Shown here: positions 1 through 5,210 of the stretch, one piece after another
Layout of the letters: each line of letters starts with the position of its first letter
Position numbering within the stretch: the first letter of the stretch is position 1
DNA from: Methylococcaceae bacterium NSP1-1
GTDB taxonomy: Bacteria > Pseudomonadota > Gammaproteobacteria > Methylococcales > Methylomonadaceae
Assembly (NCBI GenBank): GCA_002256465.1
Contig: NQJG01000072.1
Span: forward strand, 1 to 5,210
Length of the DNA stretch: 5,210 nt
Direction: 5' to 3'
Translations under genes and position numbers: made by a program
The notes under the pieces: model-generated
Seen by the model: only the letters and a program-made list of their open reading frames with translations
Database searches by the model: none
Told to the model about the DNA's origin: nothing

Positions 1-2
1 TA

Positions 3-44
3 TAGCTTGTAAGGGTTAAGCCTGTTTCAAACAGGTTCGAGCTA
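3..44 (+). other. Possible 3' end of a structured RNA or leader, cut by the window start
   Basis: The bases can fold as TAGCT (3-7) pairing with AGCTA (40-44) around a 6-bp hairpin, CCTGTT/AACAGG with a 3-nt loop (21-35). A strong terminator follows directly. GGGTT (13-17) can alternatively pair with AACCC (49-53), which is the left arm of that terminator. No reading frame here has a normal start. This looks like the tail of a non-coding RNA or a leader whose beginning lies outside the window. I do not recognise the family: it does not match the 3' ends I know of tmRNA, 6S RNA, RNase P RNA, 4.5S RNA or a tRNA. Confidence 0.3.
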
Positions 45-48
45 CCTC

Positions 49-83
49 AACCCCGCAAGTCATATGGCTTAGCGGGGTTTTTG
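49..83 (+). terminator. Strong intrinsic terminator
   Basis: AACCCCGC (49-56) pairs perfectly with GCGGGGTT (72-79). The enclosed bases extend the stem through AAG/CTT pairs and a G-U pair, and a run of T follows at 78-82. On the minus strand no T-run follows the stem, so it works for plus-strand transcription. It closes whatever transcript enters from the left edge and separates it from the small island at 84-412. Confidence 0.75.
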
Positions 84-92
84 CGTTTCAAT

Positions 93-236
93 TTGTCTCA
101 TATAAACTCATTGAATCAAGAAAAGGTCTTATTGGAAACGTTGATTGAAAAAGAGAAACACTTTTTAGACAAATTTTTGGATAGAACTGCCCTGCGGATC
201 GAGGAAATTATCAAAAGTCACAAAATCCGCGACTAA
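93..236 (+). CDS. Doubtful small ORF, 47 aa, charged helical
   Basis: This reading frame ends at TAA 234-236. It has only TTG starts (93, or 111 giving 41 aa) and no visible ribosome-binding site. The product would be rich in Glu, Lys, Leu and Ile with regular hydrophobic spacing (for example LLETLIEKEKHFL and ALRIEEIIKSHK), as in a small amphipathic helix or coiled coil. No signal peptide or membrane segment is visible and I recognise no family. The next small ORF lies in the same frame 15 nt after the stop, so the pair may be one gene broken by a nonsense codon. It may also be non-coding. Protein-like composition is the only support. Confidence 0.2.
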   Translation: MSHINSLNQEKVLLETLIEKEKHFLDKFLDRTALRIEEIIKSHKIRD

Positions 237-248
237 ACCCAGAGCCAG

Positions 249-266
249 GATGTGACGAATCACATC
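249..266. repeat. Perfect 7-bp inverted repeat with CGAA loop
   Basis: GATGTGA (249-255) and TCACATC (260-266) flank CGAA. As RNA this is a compact tetraloop hairpin that would bury the GTG start at 252. As DNA it is an 18-bp palindrome with half-sites like those of the CRP/FNR family, TGTGA and TCACA. The spacer is 4 bp, as in FNR sites, and not the 6 bp of CRP sites. Which reading is right cannot be decided from sequence. Confidence 0.45.
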
Positions 267-455
267 ATCAATGACATCGAGGACAATTTCTACAACTTAA
301 AAGGCCGTTATGAGCTGGACAACGATTTCGGGGTAATCGAAACCATGATCAATCAACTGCTAGCCATCGCCGTTGCAAGCATTGATAGTAATTGTGTTAT
401 ATACTACAGTATACGCCCCGATTTGGGGCGTTTTTCATTTATACAGCAAATATAA
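252..455 (+). CDS. Doubtful small ORF, 67 aa, hypothetical
   Basis: The frame starts with GTG, or downstream with ATG at 345. The only purine-rich bases before the GTG are immediately adjacent, too close for a good ribosome-binding site, and the start lies inside a perfect hairpin. Residues 1 to about 45 look protein-like: acidic and helical, then a hydrophobic stretch MINQLLAIAVASID. The last 14 or so codons run through an intrinsic terminator at 413-436, which is abnormal for a real 3' end. The natural C-terminus may have been lost, or the frame may not be translated. It is in frame with the small ORF upstream, separated by the stop at 234-236. I recognise no family. Confidence 0.2.
   Translation: MTNHIINDIEDNFYNLKGRYELDNDFGVIETMINQLLAIAVASIDSNCVIYYSIRPDLGRFSFIQQI
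400..413. repeat. Short perfect inverted repeat TATACT-AC-AGTATA
   Basis: Two 6-bp arms with a 2-bp centre sit directly before the terminator stem. It could be a small operator, or it could extend the base of the terminator region. The left arm also resembles a -10 box, but no matching -35 lies at the right distance. Confidence 0.3.
413..436 (+). terminator. Strong intrinsic terminator upstream of ntrB
   Basis: ACGCCCC (413-419) pairs with GGGGCGT (425-431) around a 5-nt loop, and five T follow (431-435). This is a textbook rho-independent terminator for plus-strand transcription. It isolates ntrBC from upstream transcripts, so ntrB needs its own promoter at 437-555. The arms and 5-bp spacer also resemble a degenerate NtrC operator (see findings). 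Confidence 0.8.
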
Positions 456-456
456 T
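451..456 (+). promoter_or_regulatory. Possible sigma-70 -10 box for ntrB
   Basis: TATAAT is a perfect -10 hexamer between the terminator and ntrB. It would start a transcript near 463 with a leader of roughly 90 nt. No recognisable -35 lies 16-18 bp upstream, where the terminator sits, and there is no extended -10 TG. In an AT-rich leader this could be chance. A constitutive low-level promoter beside a sigma-54 one would fit known ntrBC control. Confidence 0.28.
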
Positions 457-493
457 ATGAACCGTTTTAAGTGAAGAGGGTTTCTATCAGGTA

Positions 494-509
494 TGGTCCA
501 AAAATTGCT
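494..509 (+). promoter_or_regulatory. Candidate sigma-54 promoter for ntrBC
   Basis: TGGTCC-AAAAA-TTGCT has the invariant GG (495-496) and GC (507-508) separated by exactly 10 bp. The -12 element TTGCT is perfect. The -24 element differs from TGGCAC at two positions. Transcription would start near 519-520, giving a leader of about 36 nt. If real, NtrC activates its own operon. The strand and distance fit ntrB, and no better sigma-54 site is visible upstream. Confidence 0.45.
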
Positions 510-555
510 GATATAAATGCAAAAGCTTTTACATCAAAACGACTGATTAATAAAT

Positions 556-1605
556 ATGTATAAACGCATACTGGATCACCTTAATACCGCAATCTTATTG
601 TTTGATCGTGAATTAATACTCACCTACATTAATACGACAGGAGAAATTCTGCTGGCCGATAGCGCACATCACTTAGTGGACCACAGTGCGGATGAATTAT
701 TCAAGTCTTCCGATCCTGCGCTGCTTCTCAATCTGAAACAATCCCTGACGATGGCAGAACCCCTGGTTGATCGTGCTCTTACTCTGAGTCGCATGACTCA
801 TAACGTTACCATCAACTTTAGCGCTACACCTTTATTAATCAATGAAAAAGTCAATGAAATACTGGTCGAGCTTCAACAGGTTGATAATCATCTGCGTATA
901 TCCAAGGAAGAGCAGTTATTAACGCAGCAGAATACTGCACGATTGCTGGTTAGAGGTTTGGCTCATGAAATCAAAAATCCGTTAGGCGGGTTGCGCGGTG
1001 CTGCGCAGCTGCTCGATCTGGAATTACATGACCCGGAGCTTAAAGAATATACTCAAATCATTATTGCGGAATCAGATCGCCTGCAAGGCCTGATGGATAA
1101 GATGCTGGGACCTAATAAATTGCCCAATAAAAGGGCGCTGAATATTCACGAAGTATTGGAGCGAGTCAGGCAATTGGTTCAAGCTGAATCCAGCGGCAGC
1201 CTTTCTATCAAGAACGATTACGATCCCAGTATTCCCGATATATATGCGGACAAAGATCAGCTCATACAGGCTATGTTAAATATTGCCAGAAATGCTGTCC
1301 AGGCTATGGAAGGGAAAGGCAAAATTATCTTCAAAACACGCATACACAGGCATATGAGTATAGGCCGTAAACGTTATAAATTAGCGGTAAAGTGCGACAT
1401 CATTGATAACGGGCCGGGTATAGATGCCGGCATGATGAGTCAGATATTCTACCCCATGATTACCGGAAGAGCAGAAGGCACGGGGCTGGGTTTATCCATA
1501 GCACAAGCATTGATTAATCAGCATAACGGTTTAATTGAATGTAACAGCGAACCGGGAAATACGGTATTTTCAATCTTTTTACCTATGGAGGCTGGCAATG
1601 ACTAA
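556..1605 (+). CDS. ntrB: Nitrogen regulation sensor histidine kinase/phosphatase NtrB
   Basis: Cytoplasmic sensor of the NtrB/NtrC two-component system. It autophosphorylates on histidine and passes the phosphate to NtrC, and with PII protein bound it dephosphorylates NtrC. The 349 aa equal the E. coli protein in length. An N-terminal PAS-like domain (about 1-115) precedes the H-box GLAHEIKNPLGGLRG, with the phospho-accepting His at residue 137. The N-box lies around Asn242/Asn246, the G1 box DNGPG at 284-288 and the G2 box GTGLGLS at 308-314. There are no membrane segments. ATG 556 is the first start after an in-frame stop at 544. It has no clear Shine-Dalgarno sequence, which is odd and may keep translation low. 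The 3' end overlaps ntrC by 8 bp. The symbol glnL is a synonym. Confidence 0.96.
   Translation: MYKRILDHLNTAILLFDRELILTYINTTGEILLADSAHHLVDHSADELFKSSDPALLLNLKQSLTMAEPLVDRALTLSRMTHNVTINFSATPLLINEKVNEILVELQQVDNHLRISKEEQLLTQQNTARLLVRGLAHEIKNPLGGLRGAAQLLDLELHDPELKEYTQIIIAESDRLQGLMDKMLGPNKLPNKRALNIHEVLERVRQLVQAESSGSLSIKNDYDPSIPDIYADKDQLIQAMLNIARNAVQAMEGKGKIIFKTRIHRHMSIGRKRYKLAVKCDIIDNGPGIDAGMMSQIFYPMITGRAEGTGLGLSIAQALINQHNGLIECNSEPGNTVFSIFLPMEAGND
1587..1591 (+). promoter_or_regulatory. Ribosome-binding site fixing the ntrC start
   Basis: GGAGG lies 6 nt before ATG 1598, inside the end of ntrB. It selects this ATG over the in-frame TTG at 1535, which would add 21 residues not found in the NtrC family. 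The arrangement implies translational coupling of the two genes. Confidence 0.85.
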
Positions 1606-3013
1606 GCCCGAAACAGTCTGGATCATTGATGATGACAAATCCATACGCTGGGTTGTTGAAAAAGCCTTGCAAAAAGCAGGTATCATTACCCGCAGCTTTT
1701 CCAGCGGGAAAGAGTTAATGACGGCTTTACAGGACGACTTACCTGATGCCCTGATAACCGATATTCGTATGCCCGGCATGGATGGCCTGGAACTTTTAGG
1801 CAAGGTCCAGAACAGTCACCCGACTTTACCCGTTATTGTAATGACCGCTCACTCCGATCTGGAAAGTGCGGTCTCGGCATTTCATGGCGGTGCATTTGAA
1901 TACTTGCCTAAACCGTTTGATATTAAAGAAGTCGTTAATCTGGCACAGCGCGCCTGCATCCATGGCCGGCAACAACAGGATGACGCACATCGGGCCTCTT
2001 CAGCCACTGTTGAGCCTACCCCGGAAATCATAGGCGAAGCGCCGGCGATGCAAGAAGTATTTCGAGCGATTGGACGGCTGGCCCGGTCGCACATTACCGT
2101 ACTCATCAATGGCGAATCGGGAACTGGTAAGGAATTAGTAGCCAAAGCTTTGCACCGGCATAGTCCAAGAGCGAAGAACCCCTTTATCGCTTTAAATATG
2201 GCTGCTATTCCTAAAGATCTGATGGAATCGGAACTTTTTGGTCACGAGAAAGGCGCTTTTACCGGTGCTCAGGTACGGCGAGCGGGTCGCTTTGAGCAAG
2301 CCAATGGCGGAACTTTGTTTCTTGATGAAATAGGCGACATGCCAGCAGAATTGCAAACCCGTTTATTAAGAGTGCTGGCGGATGGAGAGTTTTATCCGGT
2401 TGGAGCGCATCTTGCTGTTAAAGTCGATGTACGCATTATTGCCGCCACTCACCAGGATCTTGAAACATTAGTTGATCAAGGCCGTTTTCGGGAAGATTTA
2501 TTCCATCGCTTAAACGTCATTCGTATCCACATCCCGGCCCTGCGTGAGCGGAAACAGGATATCCCTTTGCTGCTGCGCCACTTTCTACATCAGGCCGCTT
2601 CAGAACTGGGTGTGGAGAACAAAATCCTGAAACCCGAAGCTGAGGCATTTTTAAGCACGCTGGAGTGGCCCGGAAACGTAAGGCAACTGGAAAATAGTTG
2701 CCGCTGGTTAACCGTCATGGCATCGGGCCGGGAAATTCATCTACATGATTTGCCGCCTGAATTGCTTAATACACCGTCAGAAAAAGAGCCAACCGGAACC
2801 GACTGGGAATCTTTACTCAGAAGCTGGGTAGATCAACAACTGCTGATAAAAGAAGCTGAAGTTGCCAAACAAACCATTCCAACCGTTGAAGCCATTTTAA
2901 TTAAAGCGGCTTTGAACTTTACCCACGGGAAACGCCACGAAGCCGCTATTTTATTGGGCTACGGACGAAACACCCTAACCCGCAAAATAAAGGAACTGGG
3001 AATAGAAGAATAA
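1598..3013 (+). CDS. ntrC: Sigma-54-dependent nitrogen response regulator NtrC
   Basis: Enhancer-binding activator that, when phosphorylated by NtrB, forms hexamers and hydrolyses ATP to open sigma-54 promoters of nitrogen-scavenging genes. From ATG 1598 it is 471 aa (E. coli 469). The receiver domain (about 1-122) has the acidic pocket at 11-13, phospho-acceptor Asp55, Thr83 and Lys105. The AAA+ domain (about 144-380) has Walker A GESGTGKE (172-179), the sigma-54-contacting GAFTGA loop (219-224), Walker B LFLDE ending at Asp243-Glu244, and arginine-finger residues around Arg298/Arg304. The C-terminal Fis-type helix-turn-helix fills the last 25 or so residues ([20 protein letters not shown]). 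All key residues are present, so it should be fully active. It is transcribed with ntrB. The symbol glnG is a synonym. Confidence 0.97.
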   Translation: MTKPETVWIIDDDKSIRWVVEKALQKAGIITRSFSSGKELMTALQDDLPDALITDIRMPGMDGLELLGKVQNSHPTLPVIVMTAHSDLESAVSAFHGGAFEYLPKPFDIKEVVNLAQRACIHGRQQQDDAHRASSATVEPTPEIIGEAPAMQEVFRAIGRLARSHITVLINGESGTGKELVAKALHRHSPRAKNPFIALNMAAIPKDLMESELFGHEKGAFTGAQVRRAGRFEQANGGTLFLDEIGDMPAELQTRLLRVLADGEFYPVGAHLAVKVDVRIIAATHQDLETLVDQGRFREDLFHRLNVIRIHIPALRERKQDIPLLLRHFLHQAASELGVENKILKPEAEAFLSTLEWPGNVRQLENSCRWLTVMASGREIHLHDLPPELLNTPSEKEPTGTDWESLLRSWVDQQLLIKEAEVAKQTIPTVEAILIKAALNFTHGKRHEAAILLGYGRNTLTRKIKELGIEE

Positions 3014-3040
3014 TATCGGGCGCTAGTCGATTCTCTATCT

Positions 3041-3062
3041 TCCTGCAGAGCAGGATTCTTTC
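3041..3062 (+). terminator. Weak hairpin, possible ntrBC terminator
   Basis: TCCTGC (3041-3046) pairs with GCAGGA (3050-3055) around a 3-nt loop, followed by the T-rich TTCTTTC. It begins 27 nt after the ntrC stop, a natural place for operon termination. The T-run is interrupted and the stem is short, so it may be leaky. Confidence 0.35.
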
Positions 3063-3070
3063 AGAAAAAA

Positions 3071-3112
3071 CAAATCTCTAAAGCCGTCACTTATCTGCAT
3101 GGAACAGATTTG
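3071..3112. repeat. Overlapping, mutually exclusive inverted repeats after ntrC
   Basis: CAAATCT (3071-3077) is complementary to AGATTTG (3106-3112). The shorter pair ATCTG (3093-3097) and CAGAT (3105-3109) shares the same right-hand bases, so only one can form at a time. This may be part of the 3' untranslated region of ntrBC. A chance origin is possible. Confidence 0.3.
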
Positions 3113-3260
3113 CGAACTAAACCAAAGGGCGTCAGTCAGAACAACCTGATGTGACTCGTTAAAGTGCAATAGTTTAGCCATTGTATTTAAAAATCACGTT
3201 TTGCAGCGAAGAACAAGTGACCCGGCGTCAGCAAGGATAATGAAGTTTTCCCTTCCTACC

Positions 3261-3277
3261 CGCACCACCACGGCCCA
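3261..3277. promoter_or_regulatory. NtrC-like operator, distal site
   Basis: CGCACC-ACCAC-GGCCCA matches the NtrC consensus TGCACC-N5-GGTGCA strongly in the left arm (5 of 6) and partly in the right (4 of 6). Its centre is 30 bp from that of the next site, about three helical turns, which suits cooperative binding of two NtrC dimers on one face of the helix. Confidence 0.45.
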
Positions 3278-3290
3278 TAATAAACACCAT

Positions 3291-3307
3291 TGCGCTAATA
3301 TGGTGCG
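3291..3307. promoter_or_regulatory. NtrC-like operator, proximal site
   Basis: TGCGCT-AATAT-GGTGCG matches TGCACY-N5-GGTGCA at 10 of the 12 defined positions (A-to-G in each arm), with exact spacing. It closely resembles the paired E. coli glnA enhancer sites. It lies about 450 bp upstream of the predicted glnK transcription start, which is far but workable for a sigma-54 enhancer. Confidence 0.6.
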
Positions 3308-3408
3308 TAATGTCATAAAACTATCTCAGTATTTTAAGATAACAAGCATAGCTAATAAGTTAGTCTGGATGGACCTTCAGGTGTTGCCCTATCCGCGCAA
3401 AGCAAAAA

Positions 3409-3426
3409 GTTACATCTGTTACATCT
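3409..3426. repeat. Two tandem copies of GTTACATCT
   Basis: An exact 9-bp unit is repeated head to tail at 3409-3417 and 3418-3426. It could be a small direct-repeat operator or a slippage duplication. No function can be assigned. Confidence 0.5.
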
Positions 3427-3575
3427 ATAACCTGTTAAGAAACATGCATGAAATAATTTTGGCACTTGAAACACCGTGCCGTTCGTCCTGTGCGAAGTAA
3501 GCCCTCGCGTACGTGGTAAGGGATTATCAAAAACAGCCGCTGCTTGATGCGATATTTTTTATTCTTATATTATTC

Positions 3576-3588
3576 TAAATCATTGATT
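3576..3588 (-). promoter_or_regulatory. IHF-binding consensus between enhancer and promoter
   Basis: Read on the minus strand, AATCAATGATTTA matches WATCAANNNNTTR at every defined position. It lies beside an AT-rich stretch (about 3551-3580), a common companion of IHF sites. It sits between the NtrC-like operators and the sigma-54 promoter, about 160 bp upstream of the start. IHF typically bends DNA there to bring enhancer-bound activator to the polymerase. By a rough equal-base estimate a match is expected about 0.02 times in this gap, somewhat more given its AT content. Confidence 0.5.
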
Positions 3589-3618
3589 TTACTACCACAA
3601 AAAAGCTGTTTCTTGAGA

Positions 3619-3697
3619 GATTGCCGAAGGATGAATTCGTCGAAATTATAGTGCACACGCTCCTAAACAATACTTTATCGTGTGTAGCAAGGCAATC
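3619..3697. repeat. Nested inverted repeats upstream of the glnK promoter
   Basis: The outer arms GATTGCC (3619-3625) and GGCAATC (3691-3697) enclose inner arms CACACG (3654-3659) and CGTGTG (3679-3684). Both pairs are perfect. The element ends 22 bp before the -24 box. It could be a binding site for another regulator or a stem in an RNA crossing the region. The spacing does not match NtrC. Confidence 0.35.
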
Positions 3698-3719
3698 AGG
3701 TTAATTATCAAATCACACC

Positions 3720-3735
3720 TGGCACAGTCCATGCT
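3720..3735 (+). promoter_or_regulatory. Sigma-54 promoter of glnK-amtB
   Basis: TGGCAC-AGTCC-ATGCT has a perfect -24 hexamer and a near-perfect -12 element, with GG (3721-3722) and GC (3733-3734) exactly 10 bp apart. Transcription should start near 3746, giving a leader of about 32 nt. Control of glnK-amtB by sigma-54 and NtrC is established in enterobacteria, so site, gene and regulator agree. Confidence 0.85.
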
Positions 3736-3762
3736 TAAAGTAATTTTGAATCGTTACTTTAA

Positions 3763-4116
<354 letters not shown>

Positions 4117-4134
4117 GGTTTATAAGGGGGTAAT

Positions 4135-5210
4135 ATGAAACATTTTTTAAATATCTTTATTCTGATTGCTTTGTTGGGTTTTGCGGGATTTTCTTTAGCG
4201 GAACCGGCGGCGGAACCCGCTCCAGAATCAGTTTCGGTTCAAATAACCACCACACCTACAGCAACCTCAGTAGCTGTAACGCCTCCAACAATCAATAAAG
4301 GCGATACTGCCTGGATGATCATGGCAACTGTGCTGGTCATCCTGATGGTCATCCCTGGTCTGGCATTATTTTATGGGGGTATGGTGCGTGCCAAAAACAT
4401 GCTTTCAGTGTTAATGCAAGTATTCGTGATTTTCTCGATGATGGCTGTACTGTGGGCGATTTATGGTTACAGCATTGCGTTTACAGAGGGGAACGCCTTT
4501 TTCGGAGGATTCAGCAAGATGTTTCTCATCGGCATTACGCCGGATTCAATCGCAGCCACTTTCAGCAAGGGCGTATACATCCCAGAGTATATCTACGTCG
4601 CCTTCCAGCTTACCTTCGCAGGCATTACTCCAGCCCTGATCATTGGTGCATTTGCCGAGCGCGTAAAATTTTCAGCCATATTAGTGTTCATGTTGATCTG
4701 GTTTACTTTTGCCTATCTGCCAATGGCGCACATGGTTTGGTATTGGGCAGGCCCTGATGCCTATACCGACGCTAAAGCCGGTGAAACTGCGGCGGCAACG
4801 GCTGGATTACTGTTTCAAAAAGGCGCGTTGGATTTTGCCGGGGGTACGGTTGTACATATCAACGCAGGTATCGCTGGATTGGTAGGCTGCTTGTTAGTAG
4901 GGAAACGTATCGGTTTCCAAAAGGAATCCCTTGCACCGCATAGCGTCACGCTGACTATGGTGGGCGCTTCCTTACTATGGGTAGGCTGGTTCGGTTTTAA
5001 TGTCGGCTCTAACCTGGAAGCTAACGGCCTCTCCGCTTTGGTCTTTGTCAACACTTTATTAGCCAGCGCGGCTGCGACGCTTGCCTGGACAGCGGCTGAA
5101 TGGATAATACGCGGCAAACCCAGTATGCTGGGTGGCGCTTCCGGTGCTATCGCCGGCTTGGTTGCCATTACGCCTGCTTGTGGCTGGTCAGGACCGATGG
5201 GTGCTATTTG
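4135..5210 (+). CDS. amtB: Ammonium transporter AmtB, 3' end outside the window
   Basis: Inner-membrane trimeric channel for ammonium uptake, blocked by GlnK. The first 358 codons are present. ATG 4135 follows AAGGGGG by 4 nt. A signal peptide (1-22, probable cut after SLA) is followed by a Pro/Thr/Ala-rich linker (about 23-55), then membrane helices starting near residue 58 (WMIMATVLVILMVIPGLALF). Conserved parts include FYGGMVRAKN, the gate region VAFQLTFA (Phe161, equivalent to E. coli Phe107), AHMVW (Trp202), and DFAGGTVVHINAG with Asp233 and the first pore histidine, His241. Ser292 matches the recruitment-site serine. The second pore His lies beyond the window. Compared with E. coli AmtB, the linker before helix 1 and the loop at about 203-230 are longer. 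It shares the glnK promoter. Confidence 0.96.
   Translation, partial: MKHFLNIFILIALLGFAGFSLAEPAAEPAPESVSVQITTTPTATSVAVTPPTINKGDTAWMIMATVLVILMVIPGLALFYGGMVRAKNMLSVLMQVFVIFSMMAVLWAIYGYSIAFTEGNAFFGGFSKMFLIGITPDSIAATFSKGVYIPEYIYVAFQLTFAGITPALIIGAFAERVKFSAILVFMLIWFTFAYLPMAHMVWYWAGPDAYTDAKAGETAAATAGLLFQKGALDFAGGTVVHINAGIAGLVGCLLVGKRIGFQKESLAPHSVTLTMVGASLLWVGWFGFNVGSNLEANGLSALVFVNTLLASAAATLAWTAAEWIIRGKPSMLGGASGAIAGLVAITPACGWSGPMGAI

Noticed and set aside
1..56. 3' half of a tRNA (GGTTCGA resembles a T-loop)
   Set aside because: The bases flanking the motif do not form a 5-bp T-stem with a 7-nt loop, and there is no matching acceptor end.
1535..1597. N-terminal extension of NtrC from an upstream TTG
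   Set aside because: The 21 extra residues overlap the end of ntrB and have no counterpart in NtrC proteins. GGAGG sits 6 nt before ATG 1598.
1579..2145. Minus-strand frames inside ntrC
   Set aside because: They are antisense shadows of a well-supported gene, with no ribosome-binding sites or recognisable products.
3152..3168. TGACTC-GTTAA-AGTGCA as a third NtrC operator
   Set aside because: Only the right arm matches. The left arm lacks the GCAC core, and the site is not phased with the other two.
3285..3305. CACCAT...ATGGTG inverted repeat as an NtrC site
   Set aside because: The 9-bp gap between arms is too long for NtrC. The overlapping 17-mer at 3291-3307 fits the spacing exactly.
3460..3475. 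TGGCAC-TTGAA-ACACC as a second sigma-54 promoter nearer the NtrC-like sites
   Set aside because: The -24 hexamer is perfect, but the invariant GC of the -12 element is replaced by AC, so I do not annotate it. It is kept only as a hint for a possible RNA in the gap.
3201..3500. 99-codon plus-strand frame between ntrC and glnK
   Set aside because: It starts with TTG, has no ribosome-binding site, has an unconvincing residue mix, and overlaps the NtrC-like operators and a tandem repeat. It is best read as a chance open frame in regulatory DNA.
4452..5168. Other-frame and minus-strand frames inside amtB
   Set aside because: The amtB frame is continuous and has conserved family motifs throughout. 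The alternatives have no independent support.

Overview
The window (moderate GC, bacterial) carries four adjacent plus-strand nitrogen-control genes: ntrB (glnL), ntrC (glnG), glnK and the 5' part of amtB. All four proteins resemble the enterobacterial versions in length and motifs (NtrB 349 aa, NtrC 471 aa, GlnK 112 aa). This points to a gammaproteobacterium. A methanotroph-like or other environmental lineage is possible, but the sequence alone does not settle it.

Layout. Positions 1-83 look like the 3' end of an unidentified structured transcript closed by a strong intrinsic terminator. Positions 84-412 form a small island between two terminators. It holds two weak same-frame reading frames and a perfect 7-bp hairpin, and its function is unknown. 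Positions 437-555 form the ntrB leader, with a plausible sigma-54 promoter at 494-509 and a good -10 box at 451-456. ntrB (556-1605) and ntrC (1598-3013) overlap by 8 bp and are translationally coupled. A 764-bp gap (3014-3777) has no convincing gene but holds regulatory DNA: two NtrC-like operators 30 bp apart, a perfect IHF consensus, nested inverted repeats and a well-formed sigma-54 promoter just before glnK. glnK (3778-4116) and amtB (from 4135, cut by the window end) form a tight operon.

How it works together (family knowledge applied to this locus). Under nitrogen sufficiency, unmodified PII-type proteins push NtrB toward its phosphatase activity, and GlnK blocks the AmtB ammonium channel. 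Under nitrogen limitation NtrB phosphorylates NtrC on Asp55. NtrC hexamers bound at an upstream enhancer then use the GAFTGA loop to open sigma-54 promoters. The sites seen here suggest that NtrC drives glnK-amtB from an unusually distant enhancer with IHF bending the DNA, and that ntrBC may itself be sigma-54 controlled. The least explained parts are the ntrC-glnK gap, which could hide a nitrogen-regulated small RNA, and the island at 84-412.
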